Positions 25,236 through 34,014 of a DNA stretch of 64,000 nt are shown piece after piece. Position 1 is the stretch's first letter. Each line of letters starts with the position of its first letter. The notes under the pieces are model-generated. The model was not told where the DNA came from. It was given only the letters and a program-made list of their open reading frames with translations, and made no database searches. A program made the position numbers and the translations under genes. The DNA comes from Verrucomicrobium sp. BvORR034 (GTDB lineage: Bacteria > Verrucomicrobiota > Verrucomicrobiia > Verrucomicrobiales > Verrucomicrobiaceae). Location of the stretch: NCBI RefSeq assembly GCF_000739635.1, contig NZ_BATQ01000049.1, positions 62,001 through 126,000 of the forward strand, given 5' to 3'.

Positions 25236-26690
25236 CTATGGGCGTGACGCGCCTCCAATGCCCGCCAATTCTTCTTCGACTGCGGTGCCCGGACTGGCAG
25301 CCGGAGCTGCGGTGTGAAGATGGAGCACGTCCACGCCCACGAGGCACATGTCGTCTTCAAAATTGCCGGAGGCGGAGAAACTCTTGAGCTCGGCGATGAC
25401 GGTGTCGAAGAGGTCGGGGGTACGCAGTTTCACATGCCGGGCCACGAGCCGGGCCAGTTGCTCCTGCTCGAAGTAGGAACCATCCGGTGCCTCTATTTCA
25501 TAGAGCCCGTCTGTGAACAGCATGATGAGGTCTCCGGCGTCGAGGTCGCATTTCAGGCTGGGATAGGTGATGGTCTCCATGAGGCCCAGCACCGGGCAGG
25601 GCTTCTGACCCGGTAGTTCCAGAGGAGAGACGGCGTGGGTGATGCGGTTTACATGATAGGGTGCGGGATGGCCGGCATTGCTCCATTGCAGACGGGAGTT
25701 GGCCACATCCACCACGAGGTAGAACGCGGTGGCGAAAAGCGGGGTGACGGTCTGATGAAGGATGGAGCAGAGGGAACGGTTCACCTCCGTAAGGAATTTG
25801 CCTGGGTCGGATGCGGCAGCCCCCATCTCCTCCACCAGCCCGCGAATGATGGCGGTGACGAGGGCGGCACGAACCCCATGACCCATCACATCGCAAATGA
25901 AGACGCCAGCCTGATGGTCAGAGAGGCGGAGGATGTCAAAGAAGTCCCCTCCGAGCTCCGTGGTGGTGGCGTAGCGGTGGCAGAACTGAATGGCACTTTG
26001 TTCTGGAGAGGCTGAGGCTGGAAAGACGGGATAGTGGCGGGGTAGAAAAGACGACTGCAACTCGCGAGCCATCTCAAGATCTGCCTCCATTTCAGCATTC
26101 TTTTCGCGCAGCTGACCGGCCTGTTGCTCAAGCTTGTTTTTGGCGCTGCTGAGTTCGAGGTTTTTCTGGACGGCTGTTTCGTAGGTGGAGAGGAGAAGGT
26201 CGATGGAGTGCATTCGCCTGGCATTGAGCTCGTACTTGTGGCCGGCAAAGAAGATCTCTCTGACCTGCGATCCTTCGGATGCCCTGCGCAGTTCCAGGTT
26301 GGCCAGCACATACTGGATGCGTGAGAGCAGGAACTCCTCCTCGTAAGGCTTGACGATGAAGTTGTCCGCGCCGCATTCCAGTCCCCGGAGGATGTCCTTG
26401 GGATCGGAGAGCGAGGTCAGCAGGATGACCGGAAGGCCGATGAGCGCGGGATCATCCTTGATGTGGCGGCAGAGCTCGTACCCGTCCATCTCCGGCATGT
26501 TGATGTCTGTAATGACCAGAGTGGGCTGGTTCTGGCCGATGATCTGCAGGGCTTCACGTCCATTGCGCGCATTGATCACCCGGCAGCCCTGGCGCTCGAG
26601 GATGTACTGGACGCGCAACGCCTGGGTGGGGCTGTCCTCGACACTGAGGACCACCACATTTTTCATGCTGATTTCTTCGAGGGCGCTCAT
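25236..26690 (-). CDS. Receiver-PP2C (SpoIIE/RsbU-type) phosphatase
   Basis: The 484-residue protein (alternative start ATG 26666, MKNVVVLSVED) has an N-terminal receiver (Asp in LVITDINMPEMDG, Lys in FIVKPYE). Next is the linker FAGHKYELNARRMHSIDLLL, then STYETAVQKNLEL, a coiled coil, and a PP2C/SpoIIE phosphatase domain starting ARELQSSFLPRHYP, with metal-binding ELGGDFFDILRL, FICDVMGHGVRAALVTAII and DLIMLFTDGLYEIE. Such phosphatases usually act on anti-sigma-factor antagonists in partner-switching cascades. No STAS or RsbW partner is in this window. It ends the minus-strand operon, six bases after cheA, and shares its front half layout with the kinase at 23824-25098. Confidence 0.93.
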   Translation of the reverse strand: MSALEEISMKNVVVLSVEDSPTQALRVQYILERQGCRVINARNGREALQIIGQNQPTLVITDINMPEMDGYELCRHIKDDPALIGLPVILLTSLSDPKDILRGLECGADNFIVKPYEEEFLLSRIQYVLANLELRRASEGSQVREIFFAGHKYELNARRMHSIDLLLSTYETAVQKNLELSSAKNKLEQQAGQLREKNAEMEADLEMARELQSSFLPRHYPVFPASASPEQSAIQFCHRYATTTELGGDFFDILRLSDHQAGVFICDVMGHGVRAALVTAIIRGLVEEMGAAASDPGKFLTEVNRSLCSILHQTVTPLFATAFYLVVDVANSRLQWSNAGHPAPYHVNRITHAVSPLELPGQKPCPVLGLMETITYPSLKCDLDAGDLIMLFTDGLYEIEAPDGSYFEQEQLARLVARHVKLRTPDLFDTVIAELKSFSASGNFEDDMCLVGVDVLHLHTAAPAASPGTAVEEELAGIGGASRP

Positions 26691-26696
26691 GACGAT

Positions 26697-29087
26697 TTAG
26701 AGGAGTTTGCGAATGACATCCAACAGGTTCGACTGGTCAAAGTTGCCCTTCACCACGTAGGCGTTCGCCCCCACATCCACACCCCGCTCGTGATCCTCAC
26801 GGGAACCAAGGGCAGTGACGAGGACAACGGGCAGGTCTGCCAGCTTCTTGTCGGCGCGGATTTTGGCGGTCAGATCGAAGCCATCCATGCGAGGCATCTG
26901 GACATCGGAGACGAGCAGGTCGAATTCATGCGTCTTGAGGGCGGTATAAGCTTCGACGCCGTCCACGGCGATGGACACGTCGTATCCGGCGGACTGGAGG
27001 ATGTTCTTCAGAAGCATGCGGGAGGTCACGGAATCATCGGTGACAAGGATCTTGCGCGCGGGAGCCCCGATCCGACGGGATTTCATGGCCGCATGCCGCT
27101 TGCGCACCGGGGAGGGGGAGCGGGCGGCGGACTGAAGCAGGTCGGAGGTGTTGAGAATGATGGCCGGGGCGCCGGAGGGTAGCACGGTGGCGCCCGCCAC
27201 ATTCCGCACCCGGGAAATGGGCTTGCGCAGCCGTTTGACCAGCACCTCCTGCTCATTCAGGATGCCATCCACCGTGAACGCGACGCGCCGGTCGCCGTCG
27301 CCGAGGACCACGGAAACAACAAATTCGCTGGGGAAGGGATGCTCCCGTGGGGGGAGCTCCAGCACCGACTCCATGGACACAAGGGGCAGGCGATGCTCGT
27401 CCACCAGCACCGTTTCACGGTTCTCCACCGTCTGGATGTCAGAGCGCCGGTGGCGGTTCACCCTATCCACACTGGCGGTAGGTACGACAAACACGTGACC
27501 GGCGACCTCAACAAGAATACCTTTGAAGGTGGCGAGGGTCACGGGGACGGTGATGGTAAAGCAGGTGCCGGAGCCCATCGTGCTGGTGATGGCGATCCTG
27601 CCGCCCAGCTTCTCGACTTTCTCCTGAACAATGGCCATGCCCAGGCCGCGGCCGGAGATTTCCGTGATGATGGCACTGGTGGAAAGTCCGGACTTGAAGA
27701 CCAGTTCATGGGCCATCGTATCGTCGGACAGCGTGGCTTGCTCGCTGGTCAGATATCCGGCTGACACCGCGGCCGCCTTGATGCGGGCCGTGTCAAGGCC
27801 GCCACCGTCATCCTGCACACGAATCTCCACCTTGTTGCCATCTTGCGGGGTGACGGTGATTTCCAGACGGCCGCCCGGCCGCTTTCCCCGATCACGACGG
27901 ACTTGTTTGTCCTCAATTCCGTGATCCATGGCATTGCGCACGAGATGCAGCAGCGGATCCTTGAGCTCCTGCAGCACACGTTTGTCCATCTCCACCTCCC
28001 GACCACGGATGACAAGCTCGGCCTCCTTGCCGAGGTCGCGGGAAAGATCCCTCACCACCTTGGGAAAGAAGTCCAGCAGGGTCGCGCAGGGGAGCATGAC
28101 GAGGCGCTTGGTGTCATCGAGCAATTGTTCCACCAGAGCGCTGATGGAACGCTCGTCCTGGGCGGCGGCAGCGCTGGAGAGGGTGAGCTGCCTTTCCATG
28201 AGGCGGAGGTGCTCCGCAGTCCATTGGATGAATTCCTGGCACCGGTCGAGGGCTGCGCGATGGTCTTCGCCTGGGGCGGGGCGGACTAGGCGGTGCACTT
28301 TGGACCAGCGCTTTTGCCAGGTGACCATGTGGTCGGACAGCACGCGCAGGGACTCGGAATGCTGGTGGCTGGCGAGCTTGGCCGCCACCATCTCTTCCAC
28401 CTGGCGGAGGAGCGCATCCAAACGGCTGACGGGAATGCGGACAGTCTCTGTGGTGTAGGCGATGTCCGGCTCGTTCTGCTGGGGAGGTGGGGTTCGGTCT
28501 GCCAACCCAGCAGGCAAAGTGGGAAGGGGTTGGGCGGCGCTGGTTGAGGACTGCGGCACGTCCGGGGCAGGAGCTTCCTGAAGCCTACCTGGAGAGGGCG
28601 CTGAATCGGGTGGTGCAGGGCGCAGCAGTGACTGGATGCGCCGCACGGTTCCGGAGATGTTGTGCACGGGCACAGCTCCTGCGGCCGGGAGCGCCGCTTG
28701 CAGCAGCCGGGTGATGAGGTCAACCGCACCGTTCACCACATCGAAGCTTTCCTGGCTGATGTGCACTGTTGGCTTTTGCTTCCAGTGGGAGAAGACGCTC
28801 TCCAGCGCCTGGCAGAGTGTCTGGATGCTGCTGTGATCCACGGCTCCGGCGGCTCCTTTGAGACTGTGCGCCTCCCTGAAGATGGTTTCGAAGATTGGCT
28901 TGCGAGTTTCTGGATCTGTTGACTTCTCCGCTGCGAGGAGGCCGGATGTCAGCGCCTGGATGTGTTCCCCCGCCTCCACGGCGAAGGCCTCGCGGAGTTT
29001 GTCGAGGAACTCGTCGTCGGTCATGAAACGGTGAAGCTGACGTCGGGAGATGAGAGGAGACACGCCCACGGCTGTCTCAAACCCCAT
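26697..29087 (-). CDS. cheA: CheA histidine kinase with C-terminal receiver
   Basis: The product is 796 residues as drawn; ATG 29087 overlaps the receptor gene by 11 bases, and ATG 29024 (MTDDEFLDKL) is the alternative start. Domains in order are an HPt domain with phosphorylated His in FREAHSLKGAAGAVD, a Pro-rich linker, a dimerisation region, a HATPase (HLVRNAMDHGIED, VQDDGGGLD, SGRGLGMAIVQ), a CheW-like regulatory domain (ATFKGILVEVAGHVFVVPTA), and a receiver (ILVTDDSVTSRMLLKNIL, Asp in LLVSDVQMPRMDG). Fused receivers are typical of non-flagellar CheA proteins (WspE, FrzE) and may act as phosphate sink or output. It lies between its receptor and the PP2C output. Confidence 0.95.
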   Translation of the reverse strand: MGFETAVGVSPLISRRQLHRFMTDDEFLDKLREAFAVEAGEHIQALTSGLLAAEKSTDPETRKPIFETIFREAHSLKGAAGAVDHSSIQTLCQALESVFSHWKQKPTVHISQESFDVVNGAVDLITRLLQAALPAAGAVPVHNISGTVRRIQSLLRPAPPDSAPSPGRLQEAPAPDVPQSSTSAAQPLPTLPAGLADRTPPPQQNEPDIAYTTETVRIPVSRLDALLRQVEEMVAAKLASHQHSESLRVLSDHMVTWQKRWSKVHRLVRPAPGEDHRAALDRCQEFIQWTAEHLRLMERQLTLSSAAAAQDERSISALVEQLLDDTKRLVMLPCATLLDFFPKVVRDLSRDLGKEAELVIRGREVEMDKRVLQELKDPLLHLVRNAMDHGIEDKQVRRDRGKRPGGRLEITVTPQDGNKVEIRVQDDGGGLDTARIKAAAVSAGYLTSEQATLSDDTMAHELVFKSGLSTSAIITEISGRGLGMAIVQEKVEKLGGRIAITSTMGSGTCFTITVPVTLATFKGILVEVAGHVFVVPTASVDRVNRHRRSDIQTVENRETVLVDEHRLPLVSMESVLELPPREHPFPSEFVVSVVLGDGDRRVAFTVDGILNEQEVLVKRLRKPISRVRNVAGATVLPSGAPAIILNTSDLLQSAARSPSPVRKRHAAMKSRRIGAPARKILVTDDSVTSRMLLKNILQSAGYDVSIAVDGVEAYTALKTHEFDLLVSDVQMPRMDGFDLTAKIRADKKLADLPVVLVTALGSREDHERGVDVGANAYVVKGNFDQSNLLDVIRKLL

Positions 29088-30759
29088 TTGAGGCGGGTCC
29101 TGTCACAGTCTTGGGAACGGCCAGGGCGGCAGCAGCAGACTGGCTCGCCATGTGTTGCAGTTTCTCGCCCATTTCATTGAGGCGACGGGCCGCGGCTTCC
29201 AGGTGGCGTGCGCTCTCCACATTCTGACCGCTGGCCTGTTTGACGCTTTCCATGGCGGTGGCCACGTGGTCCATGCCCACCAGCTGTTGCTGGGTGGAGG
29301 CGGAGATCTGCTCGGCGGCTTGCGCTGCTTGTTTGACGCTCTCGGTGAGGGCCACGATGGAGTCGCCGGCCTGCGTGGATTGTTGCACGCCGGCGTCCAC
29401 GGCCTTGGTGCCCATCTCTGTCGCCATCACGGCGGCACTGGTCGCGTTCTGGATGTCCTTCAAGATGGCGCGCACCTGGGTGGTGGCCTGGCGGGACTGT
29501 TCGGCCAGGCTGCGCACCTCCTGGGCGACGACGGCGAAGCCGCGTCCCTGCTCACCAGCCTTGGCGGCCTCAATGGCGGCATTCACTGCCAGCAGATTGG
29601 ACTGGGCGGCAAGGTCCTCCACGGCAGTGACGATCTGGCCGATGTCCTGGGTTTGATCGCTGAGTCGTACCATGCTCTCTGCAATGGCCTCCATCTGCTG
29701 GCGGATGCGGTTCATGCCCTCCACACTGGCGCCGGCGGCCTTGCGACCGAGTTCAGAGATCTGGGCGGACTTTTGAGATGACTCTACGACATTGCGCGCC
29801 TTCTCACTGGAAAGGTGCACCGTTTGGCGCACCTCCTCCACGGTGGCAGTTGTTTCCGTGATGGCAGTTGCGGTTTGCGAGGCGGTGGCGGAGGCCTGGG
29901 TGGTGAAGTTCAGGATCTCCCGGGCGGAATAGCCCAGCACATCCACACTCTCGGTGATCTGGCTGGTCTGCGTATGCATGGCCTCATTGGCGGAGACCAG
30001 GGCGAACCGCTTTTCATCGATCTCTTTCAAAGCAGTCTTCAGTTCACTGCTCTGCCGGTCGATGGCGGTGAGCATCTGGTTGAAGACATCGGTAAACTTG
30101 CCCAGCTCATCGCCACCGAAGCGTTCCGCACGCACGCTGTAGTCTTTCTTGTCCGCCACCTGCTGGGCAGCGCTGGCGAGCGCGAGGATGGGCCGGGAGA
30201 TGATGCGCTGGAAGATGGATGCGAGAAAGGCCGTGAGCAGCAGGGAAGCTACCAAGACCACGACCCCAATCTCCACGTAGCGGCGGAGATGGGCGTTGAT
30301 GCGCTGGGTGTCTGCGACCAAGCAGATAGTGCCGATGCGTTTGCCCCCCAGGGTGACCGGACGGGGCAGGATGATGCGGTTCCCGGTAAATACCGTTTTT
30401 TCGTCTGTGGGAGCGGTGGCGGAGGGCGGCTCGCCCCGCTCGCGCAGGAAGGTGGCGAAGAGCTTGCCGTCTTCGCCATAGAGGGCTGCGGAGACGATGT
30501 CCGGCTCCGCGCTCAGGGCGCTGAGGATCTCTTCGGCTTCGCCCTTGGTGTCCGTTGCCTCGGAGAGGGAAAGTGTGGCGGTGCTGTTGGCCGCCAGTAC
30601 ATCCGCCAGGATGGTAAGGGTGCGCGTCTGGTCCGCCCGATAGGTGGCGCGCTCATAGGTCACGTAGGCGAGGCTCGCGAGGAGGAGCGATGCCGTGCTC
30701 GACAGCAGCACACCCAGCATGAGCTTGCGTTTGATGGGCACTTCTCGAAAACGAATCAT
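29077..30759 (-). CDS. Methyl-accepting chemotaxis protein with CHASE8-type periplasmic domain
   Basis: This is a 560-residue inner-membrane receptor; the start is preceded by AAGGAA. A first membrane helix lies at about residues 13-33. A periplasmic domain (about 34-165) with LADVLAANSTATLSLSEATD, AEEILSALSAEPDIVSAALY and GEDGKLFATF matches the CHASE8 pattern of YfiN-type cyclases. A second helix (about 166-187) and HAMP follow (ISRPILALASAAQQVADKKD). The signalling domain has the tip EDLAAQSNLLAVNAAIEAAK, then AGEQGRGFAVVAQEVRSLAE. It lies 18 bases after the yfiR gene, suggesting that the periplasmic YfiR protein controls it. No typical small-molecule binding pocket can be named. Confidence 0.92.
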   Translation of the reverse strand: MIRFREVPIKRKLMLGVLLSSTASLLLASLAYVTYERATYRADQTRTLTILADVLAANSTATLSLSEATDTKGEAEEILSALSAEPDIVSAALYGEDGKLFATFLRERGEPPSATAPTDEKTVFTGNRIILPRPVTLGGKRIGTICLVADTQRINAHLRRYVEIGVVVLVASLLLTAFLASIFQRIISRPILALASAAQQVADKKDYSVRAERFGGDELGKFTDVFNQMLTAIDRQSSELKTALKEIDEKRFALVSANEAMHTQTSQITESVDVLGYSAREILNFTTQASATASQTATAITETTATVEEVRQTVHLSSEKARNVVESSQKSAQISELGRKAAGASVEGMNRIRQQMEAIAESMVRLSDQTQDIGQIVTAVEDLAAQSNLLAVNAAIEAAKAGEQGRGFAVVAQEVRSLAEQSRQATTQVRAILKDIQNATSAAVMATEMGTKAVDAGVQQSTQAGDSIVALTESVKQAAQAAEQISASTQQQLVGMDHVATAMESVKQASGQNVESARHLEAAARRLNEMGEKLQHMASQSAAAALAVPKTVTGPASNGV

Positions 30760-30777
30760 GGTGAGTTCCTTCCTGGG

Positions 30778-31386
30778 TCAGCCTCCACGGTGAATCTTTC
30801 CCAGCCGAACGAGCTTGGGACTGACCTCCAGACCGGCACGCTGGGCCGAGGCCACATTGATCTCGAAACCGACCTTGCCGCCCTGGAGGGTGAAGTTGAT
30901 GACGCCGCCCTGGTCACAAAATTGATCGCTCTCCCCCACGGTCAGGACGCCAGACCCTTGCAGGGCCGCGAGAATCTCCCCCAGACGACCGATCTCCGAA
31001 CGGCTGACGAAGATGAACTGGCAGCCGCGCAGGTCATCGACCCGGCGCCCGGTCCGGACCACAATCTTGCGGCCGTTGGATGTTTCTCCCCGGGTCGCGG
31101 ATTGCAGGGCACCGCCAAAAGGATCGTCTCCGAGCACGCCGATCATCAACGGGGCATTGGCGTCCGGGAAGGAACGCGCCGGCCATTTGACGAACTGGGA
31201 GAAGTTGAAGAGGAACACGGCCTTCACCTCATATTCCTTGGACTGGGCCTTTGCGGCAGGGGCCGGAAGGAGGATGGCGAGGAGTAGTGCGAGGAAAATA
31301 CACAGAGGCGGCCGGGGGGCGCGGCAGTCCCGGGGCCGGAGGTGAAACCCGGGATGGTGGGGCGCGTTGCTAGCCATGGTATTCAT
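30778..31386 (-). CDS. yfiR: YfiR-family (DUF4154) periplasmic protein
   Basis: The product is 202 residues from ATG 31386 (or 31377); the longer frame from 31533 overlaps the receptor gene upstream. A signal sequence (LCIFLALLLAILLPAPAAKA) precedes the family core: YEVKAVFLFNFSQFVKWPAR, LMIGVLGDDPFGGAL, CQFIFVSRSEIGRL, VLTVGESDQFCDQGGVINF, KVGFEINVASAQRAGLEVSP and KLVRLGK. In Pseudomonas, YfiR holds the CHASE8-bearing cyclase YfiN inactive from the periplasm. Here the next gene encodes a CHASE8-bearing chemoreceptor and the previous one a TonB receptor, so YfiR probably passes an envelope signal to the receptor. The partner is inferred. Confidence 0.88.
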   Translation of the reverse strand: MNTMASNAPHHPGFHLRPRDCRAPRPPLCIFLALLLAILLPAPAAKAQSKEYEVKAVFLFNFSQFVKWPARSFPDANAPLMIGVLGDDPFGGALQSATRGETSNGRKIVVRTGRRVDDLRGCQFIFVSRSEIGRLGEILAALQGSGVLTVGESDQFCDQGGVINFTLQGGKVGFEINVASAQRAGLEVSPKLVRLGKIHRGG

Positions 31387-31453
31387 GGAGGGAGTGCAGC
31401 GAGTGGGACGGAAATAGGTTGATGGAAACAACAGTGAGTGGCTCGGGCGATTG

Positions 31454-33718
31454 TCAAAAGCTGATCCGGAGGCCAAGCACCCCACCGAAGGTCTCCTGCG
31501 GCTGGGCATAGGGGAGGAAGGCGGTGGTGGCATTCTGGTTGTTGGTCAGATTGCGGATGCTGGCATAGACTTCGACATGGTCCGTCGGCTTGTAGAGCAG
31601 ATGAAGATTGAGCTCCCACGGTGTGTTCATCTCGTCTGCCAGATACCCGGCCTGCAGATTCCTGGGAGTGGAGCGGGCGACGAGACTCGGGGTGATGAAG
31701 AACTTGTCGGTCACCGCCCAGGTGGCACCCAGGCGGAAATTGTGGGCAGAGATGCCATTGAGCCCGCTGAATTCGCCTGCGGTCTCCGCTTCGAAGGTGG
31801 TGTAGGAGTAGGAGAACCAGGTGCTGAGGCTACGGGCGAGTTTGACACGACCGTAGAGGTCCACGCCCGCGTTGTGGCTCGTGCCGCTGTTCACCGTGCG
31901 GGTGAGGGTGCGGGTCTGGGTGCCGGCGACATCAAGGAACACCAGGTCCTGGAGGATGTTGGGCTCAGAGCCGACATCGGAGACGAGGATGAGGTTGCTC
32001 TGCTCCCCGTAGTACATGCTCAACCCGAGATCCACCTTGTCCTTCACATAGGTGAAGCTGAGCTCGTGGGTCTTGGACGTCTCCGGCTGCAGCTCAGGGT
32101 TCGAGGTGTTAAGCACGTCTCCGCGATCATAGGTGGCGAAGCCGAAGTATGGTGCCGGGGAGATGTACGCCCAGGAGTAGGTGTACTTGGCGGTGAGTTC
32201 GTCCGTCACCTTGTAGATGATCGCGCCACGCGGAGTGTAGGAGGGATCCTCGATGCGCGTGTCCTTGTCCACGCGGCCGCCGGCGATGACTTTCAGGGAG
32301 GGGGTGATCTCCCAGCCCACTTCGAGATAGGCCCCATAACGCTCAAAGTCCACCTCCACCACCCGGGGGATTTCCTGGCGGGACTCGGGATTGCCGGCCT
32401 CAGTGTAGTAAACAAAGCTCCCGCCCTGCTGAACGATGCTGCCATCACTGCCGCGGTTTGCTCCCCCTGGCACCGTGGACTTGGGGATGATGTCGTAGTT
32501 CGTATAAATGCCGCCCAGCAGTGCTGAAACGGTGGGGGAGAACTCGATGCGCAGCGTCTCCTCAATACTGAGGCTGGTACCGTTCGCGTACTTGTAGTCG
32601 TTGAAGAACCAGTGGTTCTGATCCTGGGGGAAGATGTACCGGCTGTGGGGGTCCACTTCGTACCAGTTGTAGGTGATGGCGGAATCCAGCGTCACTTTGT
32701 CTGACATGTGCCACACGTGCTTGGCTTCTGTGACCCACGAGCGATCCTGCCATCGTGCCTCAGGCAGGAACCCGAGAACGGCAGGACCGTACCCCTCGGA
32801 ACTGCTGCGCTCGGACTCTCGATACCAGCTTTGAATGGTGAAATCACCGTACTCAAACTTGGCAAAGGCATTCAAGCCATAGTCCATGCGATCCAGGCTG
32901 GTGCCATGGCCCTTGGTCTTCGCGATGTTCCGGAATTCCTTCCACCAGTCGGGATATTCGCGGTCCAACCGGCTGAGTTCTGAGTCGTGATACTGGACAT
33001 AGCCGGTCAGAGAGATGTTTTCCTCGGCATCGAAGACCTTGCCGAAGGAGCCCCAGGCTTCGCGTTCTGCATTGAAGCCGCCTTCAATCGCCCCCTGGAT
33101 GGCAAAGCGACCGTCTGCAGGCGGGTTCTTGGTTTTGACATTGATCACCGCGCTGATGGCATCCTGCCCGTACAAGGTTGAGCCGGGACCGTAGATCACT
33201 TCAATCTGCTCGGCACCACGAACGCTGAAATCGGAGCGCAGGGGGAAGTATTCACCGCCCGGCGGGTTCACCCTCATGCCATTGACCAACACCACGATCT
33301 TGTTGTTGCCGGTGATGCCGCGAACAGAAACCTGGGTGCCGATCTCTGTGAACAGATATTCCGAGACATCCATGCCGGGAAGATCCCGCACCACATCACT
33401 GAGCTGGGTGTAACCTCGCAGGTTGATGTCGGTGCTGTCGATGACGATGACAGTCCCGGGAGCATCCGTGGCTTTTTCAGCCTTTTTTGAGGCGGTGGTG
33501 ACGGTGGCCACCTGCACCTTCATCAGTTCTTCAAGGCTCAGCTCCTTGAGTTGCTGAGTCTGTGCGGGTGGGTTGATCTGTGCCGCGCCTTCGGGAGCCT
33601 GGGCGGTGAGGTCGGGGGCGTAGAGAAGGAGCGCGAAGGCTCCGGCGATGCCTGGGCGGCAGACAGCCTTGGGGACGGCTGCCGCGCCACTCCGGGCCAG
33701 AGCATGGTAAGAGTTCAT
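31454..33718 (-). CDS. TonB-dependent outer-membrane receptor
   Basis: The 754-residue protein has an N-terminal signal region (IAGAFALLLYAPDLTAQA), then KELSLEELMKVQVATVTTAS, a form of the TonB-box region seen in receptors paired with YfiR. A plug domain follows (VIVIDSTDINLRGYTQLSDV, VSVRGITGNNKIVVLVNGMR, IEVIYGPGSTLYG, AISAVINVKTK). The rest is a beta-barrel of about 22 strands ending in ETFGGVLGLRISF with terminal Phe. It would import or sense an extracellular ligand using TonB energy; siderophore, vitamin or sugar cannot be told apart. As first gene of the five-gene operon it is the likely outer-membrane input to YfiR and the chemoreceptor. Confidence 0.93.
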   Translation of the reverse strand: MNSYHALARSGAAAVPKAVCRPGIAGAFALLLYAPDLTAQAPEGAAQINPPAQTQQLKELSLEELMKVQVATVTTASKKAEKATDAPGTVIVIDSTDINLRGYTQLSDVVRDLPGMDVSEYLFTEIGTQVSVRGITGNNKIVVLVNGMRVNPPGGEYFPLRSDFSVRGAEQIEVIYGPGSTLYGQDAISAVINVKTKNPPADGRFAIQGAIEGGFNAEREAWGSFGKVFDAEENISLTGYVQYHDSELSRLDREYPDWWKEFRNIAKTKGHGTSLDRMDYGLNAFAKFEYGDFTIQSWYRESERSSSEGYGPAVLGFLPEARWQDRSWVTEAKHVWHMSDKVTLDSAITYNWYEVDPHSRYIFPQDQNHWFFNDYKYANGTSLSIEETLRIEFSPTVSALLGGIYTNYDIIPKSTVPGGANRGSDGSIVQQGGSFVYYTEAGNPESRQEIPRVVEVDFERYGAYLEVGWEITPSLKVIAGGRVDKDTRIEDPSYTPRGAIIYKVTDELTAKYTYSWAYISPAPYFGFATYDRGDVLNTSNPELQPETSKTHELSFTYVKDKVDLGLSMYYGEQSNLILVSDVGSEPNILQDLVFLDVAGTQTRTLTRTVNSGTSHNAGVDLYGRVKLARSLSTWFSYSYTTFEAETAGEFSGLNGISAHNFRLGATWAVTDKFFITPSLVARSTPRNLQAGYLADEMNTPWELNLHLLYKPTDHVEVYASIRNLTNNQNATTAFLPYAQPQETFGGVLGLRISF

Positions 33719-34014
33719 GGCTGGGTTGGGATGGATGATGCACTGACAAATCCTTGTGCGTGCGCGCTATTGCCGGAGCATGGGCCATGGCCATGTCATC
33801 AATCCCGGCCTGGGAGGCAGCAGCAAAAAGGCGCGTGGCGGTGCCAGCTTGCATTCACCATGAAGACAGCGCCATGTTGTGGCAGTATGCGCATGCTCAT
33901 GGGCTGAACTTTCTGCGACCATTGTTTGCTTGCTGCATTAATGGATAGCGGAAATGACATAAGTTGGGAAGCTCAAAAGTTTAGGCATGTAAAAAAGCAA
34001 CCTCTCTCTGTGAC
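33719..34014. other. Intergenic region upstream of the TonB-receptor operon
   Basis: This stretch of 296 bases carries no credible gene. It must contain the promoter of the minus-strand receptor-to-phosphatase operon and the 3' end of the upstream kinase transcript. I could not place promoter boxes with confidence and saw no T-tract terminator behind the kinase stop at 34015. Confidence 0.45.
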
